Numbered from the stretch's first letter, positions 40,643 through 49,744 are shown. The stretch: 64,000 bases of DNA from Siphonobacter sp. SORGH_AS_0500 (GCF_002838835.1 NZ_NHPP01000012.1:62001-126000), one strand, 5' to 3'. The notes: generated from the sequence alone by a model not told the origin. Made by a program: numbers and translations.

Positions 40643-42502
40643 TTGGCTCACAACTTTCGTAATCCCTTTGAGTTAGCGGTGGATAGTTACGGCACCGTCT
40701 GGCAGTCGGATAATGATGACGATGGCAATAAAGGCGTTCGGATCAATTACATCCTCGAAGGGGGAAATTATGGCTATACCGATGAAGTGACAGGAGCAAA
40801 CTGGCCAGCCTATCGCACCAATATGGAAGAAGAAATTCCGTATCGTCACTGGCATTTGAACGATCCCGGCGTGGTCCCCAATTTATTACAAACGGGTAGT
40901 GGTTCACCCACCGGAATGGTCATCTACGAAGGTAACCTTTTGCCGGAAGTGTATCGTAATCAGATGATTCATGCTGAACCGGGGCATAACGTAGTTCGGA
41001 GTTATCCCGTCAAGGCTGATGGGGCAGGTTATTCGGCTTCCATTGAGAATATTCTTAAAAACGAAGGAGATAGCTGGTTTCGTCCGGCGGATGTGTGTGT
41101 AGCTCCTGACGGGTCTATCCTCATTGCCGATTGGTACGATCCTGGCGTAGGCGGGCACCAGGCGGGCGACCAGACGCGTGGTCGTGTGTATCGCGTAGCT
41201 CCCCAGGGGCGGCCTTATACGGCTCCTTCCTATAACTACGAAGATCCCAACAGTGCATTAGCCGCCCTGCAAAGCCCGAATATGTCAATTCGGTACAAAG
41301 CCTGGAATGCCCTGATGCACATGGGAGATGAAGCTGTGCCTGCCTTAACCAAACTTTGGCATTCGGATGGAAACCCCCGGATGCAGGCCCGTGCTTTCTG
41401 GATTTTATCGAAGATGAAAGGCAATGCAGTCATTGAAGAAGCCCTGAATGATGCTAATCCGAATCTTCGGATAGCGGGTTTACGGGCGGCTCGTCAGCAG
41501 CAAGCGGATATTATTCCTTTCATTAAAAAATTATCGGCTGATACTTCCGCCCAGGTTCGTCGGGAGTGTGCTATTGCTCTACGTCATCAGAAGTCACCAG
41601 AAGCAGCGGAATTATGGGCCAATCTGGCAGAGAAGTATGATGGGCAAGATCGCTGGTATCTGGAAGCTTTAGGGGTAGGAGCCGACGAGCAGTGGGATTC
41701 CTATTTTGCGGCTTACCTGAAACGTCACCCAAACCCCGTCGAAACCAAAGCCGAGCGGGATCTGGTTTGGCGGGCCCGTACCGAAAAAGCCAGTCCCTTT
41801 CTGGCTAAGCTGGCAGCAGATGATCGCTTGTCGCTTTCCAAAGAACGCTTACGGTATTTTCGGGCGTTTGATTTCAATACAGGAAAGGCCAAGAGTGATG
41901 CTCTGATGAAGCTATTGATCGGGAATAATCCTCGTCAGGCGGAGTTAACCAGATTAGCCTTGCGACATCTTGATCCTGAGTTTGTAAAAGCTACACCTGC
42001 GGCGAAATCGGTGCTGAAGAAGTTGATGGCCACGCTTAGTCAGCAGGAGTACCTGGAATATGAAGCTCGCTATGCTTTACCCGAAGAAAATGGGAAGTTA
42101 TTAGCAATTGCCTTAAATCCTGACAATGAGCATATCGGTTCAACCGCCATGAATTTATTGTTACAGCAGGGGGGAGGCAAAACAGTGAGAGCGATTTTGG
42201 CGGGAAAAGACGAGGATAAAACTCGAAAAACGCTGGCGGCATTACGTAGAGTAGGAAAGAAAGAATCGATTGAAATTATGGAGCAACTGGCTTTATCCAA
42301 GAGCCAGCCTCAATGGTTGCGTCAGTTAGCAACTCGGAATCTGGGCGGGTCTATGCTGGGTGAAGATCGAATTCTGATTTTGCTACGGGAAGGGAAAATC
42401 GAAAAACCTTATATTCTGTATGCAGTGCAGGGCGTGGCAACGGCCTGGCGTAAAGCTATTCCGAAGGAGCGGCAACATACCTGGGTGGCGAAACCAGTGT
42501 AG
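40643..42502 (+). CDS. Planctomycete-type dehydrogenase/haem protein, middle piece with HEAT repeats
   Basis: The frame is really open from about 40609. It holds the rest of the propeller (HNFRNPFELAVDSYGTVWQ, SPTGMVIYEG, PADVCVAPDGSILIADWYD) to about residue 200 of this piece, and then HEAT-like helical repeats (MSIRYKAWNALMHMGDEAV, PRMQARAFWILSKMKGNAV). Near the end the frame breaks at about 42467-42470, where one G appears lost; restoring it gives KEAATYLGGETSVGKPIP and leads into the cytochrome domain. The middle ATG at 40643 is an artefact of the break, not a true start. Confidence 0.8.
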   Translation: MAHNFRNPFELAVDSYGTVWQSDNDDDGNKGVRINYILEGGNYGYTDEVTGANWPAYRTNMEEEIPYRHWHLNDPGVVPNLLQTGSGSPTGMVIYEGNLLPEVYRNQMIHAEPGHNVVRSYPVKADGAGYSASIENILKNEGDSWFRPADVCVAPDGSILIADWYDPGVGGHQAGDQTRGRVYRVAPQGRPYTAPSYNYEDPNSALAALQSPNMSIRYKAWNALMHMGDEAVPALTKLWHSDGNPRMQARAFWILSKMKGNAVIEEALNDANPNLRIAGLRAARQQQADIIPFIKKLSADTSAQVRRECAIALRHQKSPEAAELWANLAEKYDGQDRWYLEALGVGADEQWDSYFAAYLKRHPNPVETKAERDLVWRARTEKASPFLAKLAADDRLSLSKERLRYFRAFDFNTGKAKSDALMKLLIGNNPRQAELTRLALRHLDPEFVKATPAAKSVLKKLMATLSQQEYLEYEARYALPEENGKLLAIALNPDNEHIGSTAMNLLLQQGGGKTVRAILAGKDEDKTRKTLAALRRVGKKESIEIMEQLALSKSQPQWLRQLATRNLGGSMLGEDRILILLREGKIEKPYILYAVQGVATAWRKAIPKERQHTWVAKPV

Positions 42503-42528
42503 GAAAACCGATTCCTAAAATCGAGGAA

Positions 42529-42957
42529 ATGGTAAGCTTATCGGGAGATGTGCAACGTGGCGTAAAAGTCTTCGCTCAAAACTGTGCAGTTTGCCACCAG
42601 ATTAATGGACAGGGAGCAGATTTTGGCCCCAAACTTTCCGAGATCGGATCGAAGTTACCCAAGGAAGGCCAGTACATGGCGATTCTTTATCCTTCTGCCG
42701 GAATCAGTTTTGGATTTGAAGGCTGGAATGTTCAACTGAAAGACGGAACCAATCTGGTCGGTATTGTGGCTAGTAAAACCGAATCGGATCTGGACCTGAA
42801 ATACCCCGGAGGAACTGCCCAGCGTTTAAAAATGACGCAGGTGAAGAGCATGAAACAGCAGCAGGATTCTATGATGCCTGCTGGTTTGCACGAAAATATG
42901 AGCAAACAGGAATTGGCCGATCTGGTAGAATACCTCATGACTCTAAAAAAGAAATAA
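42529..42957 (+). CDS. Planctomycete-type dehydrogenase/haem protein, C-terminal cytochrome c piece
   Basis: The frame is open from about 42471. It holds a small c-type cytochrome domain: VFAQNCAVCHQINGQGADFGP with the CxxCH haem site, the beta-hairpin insert WNVQLKDGTNLVGIVASKTE, and MPAGLHENMSKQELADLVEYLMTLKK at the end. This is the Planctomycete-type haem-binding domain that normally closes such proteins. It would pass electrons from the propeller domain in the periplasm. A cupredoxin gene end lies at the left edge of the window, but there is no sign of linkage. Confidence 0.8.
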   Translation: MVSLSGDVQRGVKVFAQNCAVCHQINGQGADFGPKLSEIGSKLPKEGQYMAILYPSAGISFGFEGWNVQLKDGTNLVGIVASKTESDLDLKYPGGTAQRLKMTQVKSMKQQQDSMMPAGLHENMSKQELADLVEYLMTLKKK

Positions 42958-42972
42958 AGCAGTAATAAGTTA

Positions 42973-43009
42973 GAGAAGACCGGATCTTGATCCGGTCTTC
43001 TCGTTTTTT
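42973..43009 (+). terminator. Intrinsic terminator after the haem protein gene
   Basis: GAGAAGACCGGAT (42973-42985) pairs with its complement (42990-43002) around a four-base loop, followed by six T. Confidence 0.9.
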
Positions 43010-43115
43010 CGCTCTTAGAAATAGTTAAATGCGATTGATCTGACGGGTATTTGCACGCCATTCTCAAATCCTTTCGTTTCTTTGCGTTTCCAACACGTAG
43101 TCGTATTCCCTTCAC

Positions 43116-43865
43116 ATGAAAAAAATCTGCTTTCTCAGTATCTCATTAGCATTACTTTCCACTTCACTATTTGCTCAGCGTGAGTCCGATCCGAAGTGGG
43201 TCTTTAAAATGGGGCTGAATGGCACGGATATGAATCGTAATCTGGTTGAAAATACCGGAGATCCTGTTCTGAAACCCGCTTTCACGTTTGGCTTTGCCCG
43301 CAATATTGAATTTGTTCCTAAGTTATTAAGTCTGAATGTCGGCCTACGTTACAGCCCCCGAGGCTATTGGTCGCAGCAGAAATTTGATGAGCAGGTGGTA
43401 TACCGTAAAGTTGATAATACTCGCCGGGCCTCTACCATCGTTCCCCGAAATCGAAGCTGGAATTCCCTGCATTATGTGGATGTTCCCATTGATCTGGTCT
43501 TGCAAGTAGGCGGAGAAAGAACCAAATTCTATGCTTCTGCGGGAGGTTACGTAGGCTTAGGAGTATATGGCAAAAACACGATTCGATACCGTACCGTAGA
43601 GTTTGTTCACGACTCTACTTCGTCTAATCTCGGAATTATTCCAGACCAGCGAGACTTAACCCGGAAAGTAGATCCCTTTAAAAGTGACCTCAAACGCCTG
43701 GATTACGGCATTAACTTAGCCGTAGGTATTCGACGCAATTATACCGTTTTTGGACTTACTTATAGCCAGGGATTAGCCAATCTCTCCAACCTGGGTTCAG
43801 GTGGTTCGATTACTAACCGTTCGTTCGGTCTGTTTATCAATTACTTTTTTGATGATGCTTTCTAG
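43116..43865 (+). CDS. PorT-like outer-membrane beta-barrel protein, first of two tandem paralogues
   Basis: A 249-residue exported protein: signal peptide (ends LFAQ) and an eight-stranded barrel (outer-membrane beta-barrel domain). Features include SLNVGLRYSPRGYW, LHYVDVPIDLVLQVG, FYASAGGYVGLGVYG, LDYGINLAVGIRR and a final strand FGLFINYFFDDAF. The DNTRRAST, YVDVPID and FGL..NYFFD stretches recur in the next gene, marking a local duplication. Function unknown. A weak TTTG/TTTCTTTG promoter-like pair lies at 43050-43084. Confidence 0.75.
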   Translation: MKKICFLSISLALLSTSLFAQRESDPKWVFKMGLNGTDMNRNLVENTGDPVLKPAFTFGFARNIEFVPKLLSLNVGLRYSPRGYWSQQKFDEQVVYRKVDNTRRASTIVPRNRSWNSLHYVDVPIDLVLQVGGERTKFYASAGGYVGLGVYGKNTIRYRTVEFVHDSTSSNLGIIPDQRDLTRKVDPFKSDLKRLDYGINLAVGIRRNYTVFGLTYSQGLANLSNLGSGGSITNRSFGLFINYFFDDAF

Positions 43866-44028
43866 CTTTTCTAGCATCACTTTTTTAAGGACTGCGTTTT
43901 GAAATAGTTTAGGTTTAAGGAATGAGCCAGCAGGTAAGAAGAACAAGTAGAGTTTTTCAAAACAAATCTCTCATTCTGGCTATTAATACTTGAGATAAAT
44001 CTAAACCCCACATTCAAAACTCATTAGT

Positions 44029-44652
44029 ATGAAATTCTTTACCTGGCTCTTATTCCTGTTAGCTCCACTGGGAGCAATGGCTCAGAGCAAGTTAGTTTTT
44101 AAGGCAGGCGGAAATGTATCAAGCATGAGTCAGGCGTTAAGCTCTGAACTGGATGCCCCAATTTCCAAAGCCGGTTTTCACGCGGGACTAGGTTCTGATA
44201 TTCCGCTTACCAGCAGTGGCAATCTGACTATTCAACCGACCTTACTCTTTGTTCAACGCGGTTATATTGCTGATTTTAAGCAGGATACTCGTCGGGCTAG
44301 TACCACGCTCAATTACCTGGATTTACCCGTCAACGTAACACTGAAACTGGGTAATGAAGAAAGGAATACCAAATTTCTGCTTTTTGGAGGTGGTTATGTA
44401 GCCTGTGGATTGGGAGGAAAAACCATCGAACGGGAGAGCGGTCAGCCTCAAACGGAGTATAGTGTTCGTTTCAATTATGATCTACAACGATTCGATTATG
44501 GCGTGCAGGGCGGCATAGGCGTGCAGTTTGATTTTTTCCAGCTTTCGGCTTTCTATCAGCAAGGACTGGCGAATGTGTCAGAAATGTCACAAAATGCGAA
44601 GAACCAAACCTTTGGTCTGAGTATCAGTTACTTGTTTGACAATATATTTTAA
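44029..44652 (+). CDS. PorT-like outer-membrane beta-barrel protein, second tandem paralogue
   Basis: A 207-residue exported protein (signal peptide ends AMAQ). The strand order mirrors the preceding gene: LTIQPTLLFVQRGY, then DTRRASTTLNYLDLPVNVTLKLG, FLLFGGGYVACGLGG, QRFDYGVQGGIGVQF, and the final FGLSISYLFDNIF. It is shorter because one loop is missing. Function unknown. A 163-base gap with no clear terminator separates the pair. Confidence 0.75.
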   Translation: MKFFTWLLFLLAPLGAMAQSKLVFKAGGNVSSMSQALSSELDAPISKAGFHAGLGSDIPLTSSGNLTIQPTLLFVQRGYIADFKQDTRRASTTLNYLDLPVNVTLKLGNEERNTKFLLFGGGYVACGLGGKTIERESGQPQTEYSVRFNYDLQRFDYGVQGGIGVQFDFFQLSAFYQQGLANVSEMSQNAKNQTFGLSISYLFDNIF

Positions 44653-44735
44653 GTTGAGCGGTCATTCGAACGTATTTCCCCATTGCAAGAATAGAATCAT
44701 TCAGCGAAGGTTTCTGAGCTATTTTATTAGATATT

Positions 44736-45716
44736 ATGTTATTACCTGCTGTCTTTGAAGCATTCAATGAATTAAAAGTATTGGTGATTGGAGACGTAAT
44801 GATTGACAGTTACGTCTTTGGTCGGGTAGACCGGATTTCTCCCGAAGCCCCCGTACCCGTAGTGGTAGCCCAGCGGCGGGAATACCGTTTAGGTGGGGCT
44901 GGAAACGTGTTACTGAACGTTCAAGCTCTGGGAGCCCAGGCCATCGCCTGTTCCGTGATTGGTACGGATTCGTACGGAGATGAGTTATGCAATCTTCTGG
45001 AAAGCAAAGGATTAGTTACCCGGGGCATTGTTCGTAGCCGGGATCGTATTACAACGGTGAAGGAAAGAATTATTGCTGGAAGCCAGCAGGTGGTGCGGGT
45101 TGATACCGAGACGGAAGCTCCTATTTCAACGGAAGAAAAAGCAAGTCTCTTGCAGAAAATTAAAGAGCTGGCTCTTCAGTGTCAGGTTATTATCTTCGAA
45201 GATTACGATAAAGGCGTTATTTCGGCTGATCTGATTCAGCAGGTAGTCAGTTTTGCAAAAGAGCACGGTATTCCAACGGTTGTAGATCCCAAAAAGCGGA
45301 ATTTCCTACATTACCACGGCACTACGCTTTTCAAGCCCAATCTGAAAGAATTACGCGAAGGACTCAATATCAGTTTTGATGTTCGAATTCCTTTAGAACT
45401 GGAAGCAGCTGCTCAGAAATTAAAAGACGCTCTGTCGCTCGATGGAACGCTTATTACGCTCTCCGAACGCGGCGTTTATATTGACTTCAAGGAAGAAAAA
45501 TGCCACTTACCGGCCCACATTCGTCAAATTTCGGATGTTTCTGGGGCTGGAGATACGGTAATTAGTATTGCCGCCTGTTGTGTGGCCTTAGGCTTAAGTC
45601 CCCAACGCATCGCTGGTCTGTCTAATTTAGGTGGTGGGCTGGTGTGTGAAGAAGTGGGCGTAGTACCTATTAACAAATCGCTCTTACTAGCCGAAGCTTT
45701 AGTAGCTAATTTGTAG
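44736..45716 (+). CDS. rfaE1: PfkB family kinase, D-glycero-beta-D-manno-heptose-7-phosphate kinase type
   Basis: A 326-residue cytoplasmic kinase. The N-terminal VLVIGDVMIDSYVFGRVDRISPEAPVPVV is the hallmark of the HldE/RfaE kinase domain, followed by RLGGAGNVLLNV, and the C-terminal SDVSGAGDTVISIAACC with the catalytic base Asp. It makes heptose 1,7-bisphosphate for ADP-heptose and LPS core synthesis. It is the stand-alone kinase; no cytidylyltransferase (HldE C-domain) is fused or adjacent. Convergent with hemE across a strong hairpin. Confidence 0.88.
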   Translation: MLLPAVFEAFNELKVLVIGDVMIDSYVFGRVDRISPEAPVPVVVAQRREYRLGGAGNVLLNVQALGAQAIACSVIGTDSYGDELCNLLESKGLVTRGIVRSRDRITTVKERIIAGSQQVVRVDTETEAPISTEEKASLLQKIKELALQCQVIIFEDYDKGVISADLIQQVVSFAKEHGIPTVVDPKKRNFLHYHGTTLFKPNLKELREGLNISFDVRIPLELEAAAQKLKDALSLDGTLITLSERGVYIDFKEEKCHLPAHIRQISDVSGAGDTVISIAACCVALGLSPQRIAGLSNLGGGLVCEEVGVVPINKSLLLAEALVANL

Positions 45717-45723
45717 CGTTATG

Positions 45724-45778
45724 AATAACAGAAGGGTTGATGATAGTACCAATTCTATCATTCAACCCTTCTGTTATT
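45724..45778. terminator. Bidirectional terminator between the kinase gene and hemE
   Basis: A 23-base stem: AATAACAGAAGGGTTGATG... (45724-45746) pairs with 45755-45778, with one bulged T. It lies between the two convergent stops. Confidence 0.85.
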
Positions 45779-45786
45779 TATTCCTT

Positions 45787-46818
45787 TTAAAATTGATATT
45801 CCTTTACGGTATCAATAAAGCAACGCACTTTATCAGGATTGGTGTCGGGATATACCCCATGGCCGAGATTAGCAATGTGCTTTTGACCGCCAAACTGACG
45901 AAGCATCTCTTGTGTTTGCTTCTTAATTTCCGAGAAACTGCCGTAAAGCACACAAGGGTCCAGGTTACCCTGCAATACTTTCGAAGGAATCATTTCGCGA
46001 CTTTCGGCAATGTCCATATTCCAGTCGAGGCCTACTACCGAACAATTCAACGCATTCATTTCCCGTCGAGCAAAGAAAGCCCCTTTGGCAAATACCGTAA
46101 CGGGAACCAACGCCTGCAATGCGTCGCAAATCTGAGAGATATAAGGCAACGAAAACTCCCGGTATTGTTGAGGCGAAAGAATGCCCGCCCAGGAGTCAAA
46201 TAACTGCACCAAATTGGCCCCAGCCGCTACCTGAGCTTTTAAATAGGCAATCGTAGTATCCGTAATTTTTTGCAGAAGTTTATGGGAAAGCTCGGGCTCG
46301 GCGTAAAGGTATTTCTTGGCTACTGAGAATGTTTTTGAACCTTTCCCTTCAATCATGTAACAAAGAATGGTGAAGGGAGCTCCGGCAAAACCAATGAGCG
46401 GAACCCGACCATTTAATTCTTTTTTGGTGATGCGGATGGCATCCAGCACATACTTCAACTCTACTTCAGGATCGACTTCTTTTAACTTCTCAACGTCCTG
46501 CAAGGTCTGAACCGTAGTCGGAAAAACGGGGCCACGGGCTTCGATCATTTCATAAGGTAAGCCCATTGCTTCGGGCACTACCAGAATATCGGAAAAGATA
46601 ATGGCGGCATCTACGCCCAGCAAATCTACGGGCTGAATGGTTACTTCGGCTGCCAGTTCAGGCGTTGTGCAAAGGTTAATGAAGCTACCGGCCTTGGCCC
46701 GAACTTCGCGGTATTCAGCCAGGATACGTCCTGCCTGTCGCATCATCCAAACGGGTACGCGTTCTACCTGTTCGCCGCGAGCCGCTCGTAAAAACAAATC
46801 GTTCTGAAGAATTTCCAT
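45787..46818 (-). CDS. hemE: Uroporphyrinogen decarboxylase
   Basis: A 343-residue enzyme with the UroD signatures: [21 protein letters not shown] (substrate-binding Arg residues and flexible loop), [17 protein letters not shown] with the catalytic Asp, [32 protein letters not shown] and [15 protein letters not shown] near the end. It makes coproporphyrinogen III in haem synthesis. An exact -7 element lies only four bases upstream of the ATG, suggesting a leaderless or nearly leaderless message. Confidence 0.96.
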   Translation of the reverse strand: MEILQNDLFLRAARGEQVERVPVWMMRQAGRILAEYREVRAKAGSFINLCTTPELAAEVTIQPVDLLGVDAAIIFSDILVVPEAMGLPYEMIEARGPVFPTTVQTLQDVEKLKEVDPEVELKYVLDAIRITKKELNGRVPLIGFAGAPFTILCYMIEGKGSKTFSVAKKYLYAEPELSHKLLQKITDTTIAYLKAQVAAGANLVQLFDSWAGILSPQQYREFSLPYISQICDALQALVPVTVFAKGAFFARREMNALNCSVVGLDWNMDIAESREMIPSKVLQGNLDPCVLYGSFSEIKKQTQEMLRQFGGQKHIANLGHGVYPDTNPDKVRCFIDTVKEYQF

Positions 46819-46822
46819 GCCG

Positions 46823-46830
46823 CAAAGGTA
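46823..46830 (-). promoter_or_regulatory. -7 element immediately upstream of hemE
   Basis: Minus-strand TACCTTTG, an exact TAnnTTTG, separated from the ATG (46816-46818) by only CGGC. Confidence 0.45.
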
Positions 46831-46831
46831 A

Positions 46832-47456
46832 GGTTCAGTTTAGAGTTTTCAGTTTTCAGTTTAGAGTTTTCAGTTGGTTTAGAGTTTAGAGCGGCCGCCG
46901 CTGCGGTTTGGGGTTTGGGGTTTGGGAGGGAAAAACCGATAAAGGTAGGGAAGAGGTTTTAAAATGAAAGTAATAGCCCCGGTCTGGATCGACCTGGATG
47001 ACAATCCCGGGTTTTCGTATAATAGGTACTCCCGCCCTGGCTGGTGTCCTCACCAGCCCTTACTAAAAGCATAATGGTTGGTGAGGACACCAACCATGGT
47101 GGATGCGAGTTGTTTGGAAATGGGAGGTATAACCCCAGAGGGGTTGAATATGGGTAGCCCCAGGCTGGATAGCCTCGGATGACAATCCGGGGGGCGTATA
47201 TAATTACATGCTCCCGCCCCTGGCTGGTGTCTTCACCAGCCATTCATAAAGGCTCAATGGTTGGTGAGGACACCAACCAAGGCGGATGATTGCCCATCTG
47301 AAAAATCATAGCAATCAAGCATTTCAAGTAGAGATGCGACTTCATTGCGTCTGGGTAAGAGGCGGTTCTTGTTACGATTCAAATGATTCGCATTGCCCGG
47401 CTAGACGCGATGAAGTCGTGTCTCTACCTAATAAAACGGAAAACTGAAAACTGAGC
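46832..47456. repeat. Repeat-filled intergenic region between hemE and engB
   Basis: The left edge (46835-46930) is a run of TTTTCAGTT, TTTAGAGTT and GGTTTGGGG units with a GCGGCCGC site; the right edge (47437-47456) carries the inverted form GAAAACTGAAAAC. Between them two ~132-base units repeat directly (46975-47106 and 47156-47287), each with GCTGGTGT..CACCAGC and GGTTGGTG/CACCAACC hairpins. AACCCC-AGAG-GGGTT lies at 47131-47145. A 100-base element, 47328-47427, is bounded by inverted GTAGAGA(T/C)GCGACTTCAT ends. No gene is credible here. Confidence 0.8.
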
Positions 47457-47458
47457 CT

Positions 47459-47466
47459 TACCTTTG
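47459..47466 (+). promoter_or_regulatory. -7 element for engB
   Basis: TACCTTTG, an exact TAnnTTTG, 17 bases before the engB ATG and directly after the repeat arm. Confidence 0.45.
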
Positions 47467-47483
47467 CTGTAAATATTAAGAGC

Positions 47484-48095
47484 ATGAAGATTAAAGAAGC
47501 CGCTTTTGTGGTGAGTAACACAGATTGGGAGAAATGCCCCAAACCTGATCGGCCCGAGTATGCCTTTATTGGTCGGTCGAACGTGGGTAAATCTTCCCTG
47601 ATTAACTCACTGGTACGTCGGAAAGATCTGGCTAAAACTTCGCAGACCCCGGGTAAAACCCAGTTAATCAACCACTTTTCAGTGGACAATACCTGGTATC
47701 TGGTCGATTTACCGGGCTATGGGTATGCAAAAATCAGTAAGAGCGAGCGGGATAAATTTGAACCCATGATTTTTGGGTACCTCCAAAATCGCCCCAACCT
47801 AGTGTGTACGTTCGTGCTGGTGGATGTTCGCCATGACCCCATGTCGATTGATCTGGAATTTATGTCACAGTTAACAGAGGCTGAAGTTCCATTTTACATC
47901 GTCTTTACCAAAGCTGATAAACTATCAAAAAGTCAGTTGGAGCAAAAGGTAAAAAAGTATAAGGAAGGCTTTCTCCAATTTTTTACCGCAATGCCGAAAT
48001 ACTTTGTAACCTCATCCGTTGACGGTTTAGGTCGCGATGAAATTGCCGAAGCCATTGGAGAATTGAATGCGGATTTTCGGGGTGCCCAGCGGTAA
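47484..48095 (+). CDS. engB: Ribosome biogenesis GTP-binding protein EngB (YihA/YsxC)
   Basis: A 203-residue GTPase with all G motifs: G1 GRSNVGKSSLINSL, G2 region KTSQTPGKTQLIN, G3 DLPGYGYAK, G4 FTKADK, and G5 near TSSVDGLG. EngB is needed for large ribosomal subunit assembly. Standard length. The DUF5606 gene follows on the same strand after 164 bases. Confidence 0.95.
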   Translation: MKIKEAAFVVSNTDWEKCPKPDRPEYAFIGRSNVGKSSLINSLVRRKDLAKTSQTPGKTQLINHFSVDNTWYLVDLPGYGYAKISKSERDKFEPMIFGYLQNRPNLVCTFVLVDVRHDPMSIDLEFMSQLTEAEVPFYIVFTKADKLSKSQLEQKVKKYKEGFLQFFTAMPKYFVTSSVDGLGRDEIAEAIGELNADFRGAQR

Positions 48096-48259
48096 TAGCC
48101 TGATGATTGGCTACTTTTGTGGTTCGGTTACCGAAAACCATTCTATTTTGATAGAAAAGAAATTGATTTGACTAAGCTAATCTGTTGATAATTAGACAGA
48201 TAGGTAAAAGGTCGAACCTAAGCTTAAAAACGCTTATTTGCCACAACAACTTTGATTAC

Positions 48260-48703
48260 ATGGAATTGTTAAAAGAAATTGCCCACATTTCCGGAAAACC
48301 CGGTCTGTACCGAATCCTGAAGCCAACCCGTACGGGAGTGATTGTGGAGACTATTGATGAGAAAAAAGGTCGTACGGTAGTGGGAGCGAATGCTCGCGTT
48401 TCTGTATTGAAAGAAATCTCGGTTTATTCGGATAATGAAGAAGGGTCAAAACCTCTTCCTGATATTTTTCTAGCGATTCGTGAAAAACACGGCGAGAAAG
48501 TAGACGTGGACACGAAAAACGCCAGTGATGCCGATTTACGTGAATTTTTAGGCGAGGTTTTCCCTGAATTTGATCGTGAGAAAGTATATGCTTCGGATAT
48601 CCGCAAAATGATCTCCTGGTATAACCTGTTGTCTCAATACCTGCCAGAGGCTTTCGAAACGGCTACGGAAGAAAACTCTACAGAAGAAGAAACCGCAGCT
48701 TAA
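48260..48703 (+). CDS. DUF5606 family protein
   Basis: The frame opens at 48185, but ATG 48260 fits because the conserved block starts there: MELLKEIAHISGKPGLYRI, then TRTGVIVETIDEKKGRTVVG. That gives 147 residues. An RNA- or ligand-binding beta domain is followed by a helical part (DREKVYASDIRKMISWYNLL) and an acidic Glu/Thr-rich tail. The family is restricted to Bacteroidota and has no known function. A terminator follows directly. Confidence 0.8.
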   Translation: MELLKEIAHISGKPGLYRILKPTRTGVIVETIDEKKGRTVVGANARVSVLKEISVYSDNEEGSKPLPDIFLAIREKHGEKVDVDTKNASDADLREFLGEVFPEFDREKVYASDIRKMISWYNLLSQYLPEAFETATEENSTEEETAA

Positions 48704-48721
48704 GGGTAACCTAACTGGATG

Positions 48722-48755
48722 AAAAAGCCCCGAAATTTCGATTTTGGGGCTTTTT
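48722..48755. terminator. Bidirectional terminator between DUF5606 and cysM genes
   Basis: AAAAAGCCCC (48722-48731) pairs with GGGGCTTTTT (48746-48755). Confidence 0.85.
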
Positions 48756-48761
48756 CTGTCA

Positions 48762-49646
48762 TTACTCACCAAAAAGATTACTTGATAAATAACGATCACC
48801 TTTATCGCAGATGATGCAAACAATGACTCCTTCTTCGAGCTCTTCGGCAAGTTGAAGGGCCGCCGAAACGCACCCGCCCGAGCTCATGCCACCGAAAATC
48901 CCCTCTACCTGAGCTAATGTACGGGTCATGGCAATGGCATCAGCTTCTGCTACGTCCATGATTCGATCTACCCGGCTGGGGTCAAAAATCTTCGGTAAAT
49001 ATTCCTGGGGCCAGCGACGAATACCCGGAATGGAAGATCCTTCTGTAGGTTGGCAGCCCACAATCTGAATGTCAGGATTCTTTTCCTTCAAATAAAGTGA
49101 GTTTCCCATAATGGTTCCGGTCGTACCCATCGAACTTACGAAATGGGTAATGGTGCCATTGGTGTCTCTCCAGATTTCTGGCCCCGTTGATTTGTAATGA
49201 GCCAGGTAATTATCGGGGTTCGCAAACTGATTGAGCTGAAAGTGCGTGCCGTTATCTGCTTTTTCCTGGGCATAATCCCGACAGGCTTCGATGCTTTCCA
49301 GTAAGGTAACTTTCGCTCCGAAAGCCTCCATGGTTAATACCCGCTCCCGGGTTGAATTCTGGGGCATAACCAGCTCAATGTCCAAATTATAGAGTCGGGC
49401 AATCATGGCGAGGGCAATGCCCGTATTCCCACTGGTGGCCTCAATGAGAGCCGTATTTGCCTTGATCTCGCCTCGTTCCAGAGCACTGCGGATCATATTC
49501 AGAGCCGGACGGTCTTTTACACTACCGCCGGGGTTATGTCCTTCCAGCTTACCAAAAATTCTAACCTTAGGGTTAGCATGCAGGCGAGTAATCTCAACCA
49601 GCGGAGTATTGCCTATAAAATCGAGAAGTAAAGCCATAACAAACAA
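48762..49646 (-). CDS. cysM: Cysteine synthase B-type PLP enzyme
   Basis: A 294-residue fold type II PLP enzyme. The PLP lysine is Lys44 in GGSVKDRPA (Lys41 if the ATG at 49637 is used), with EATSGNTGIALAM (substrate loop), GTTGTIMGNSLYLKE (phosphate loop) and GGMSSGG near the C-terminus. The KLEGHNPGGSVKDR spacing and IPGIRRWP block fit CysM rather than CysK. It makes cysteine from O-acetylserine with sulphide or thiosulphate. A near-consensus -7 element (CAAAGTAA on the plus strand, 49674-49681) lies upstream. Confidence 0.93.
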   Translation of the reverse strand: MFVMALLLDFIGNTPLVEITRLHANPKVRIFGKLEGHNPGGSVKDRPALNMIRSALERGEIKANTALIEATSGNTGIALAMIARLYNLDIELVMPQNSTRERVLTMEAFGAKVTLLESIEACRDYAQEKADNGTHFQLNQFANPDNYLAHYKSTGPEIWRDTNGTITHFVSSMGTTGTIMGNSLYLKEKNPDIQIVGCQPTEGSSIPGIRRWPQEYLPKIFDPSRVDRIMDVAEADAIAMTRTLAQVEGIFGGMSSGGCVSAALQLAEELEEGVIVCIICDKGDRYLSSNLFGE

Positions 49647-49744
49647 ATGATTGTCTAACGAATAACGTCAGAGCAAAGTAATGGGTTGCGTATGGTAATG
49701 CCTCATGATTCTATAGATTATCTACGTTTATCTGTTTAAGAACT

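Noticed and set aside
45721-46203. 160-codon plus-strand ORF
   Set aside because: Antisense to the well-supported hemE gene and begins inside the terminator hairpin.
46835-46930. Short regularly repeated units that could be read as a CRISPR array
   Set aside because: Units are 8-10 bases of simple AT- and G-rich sequence without spacers of even length, and there are no cas genes.
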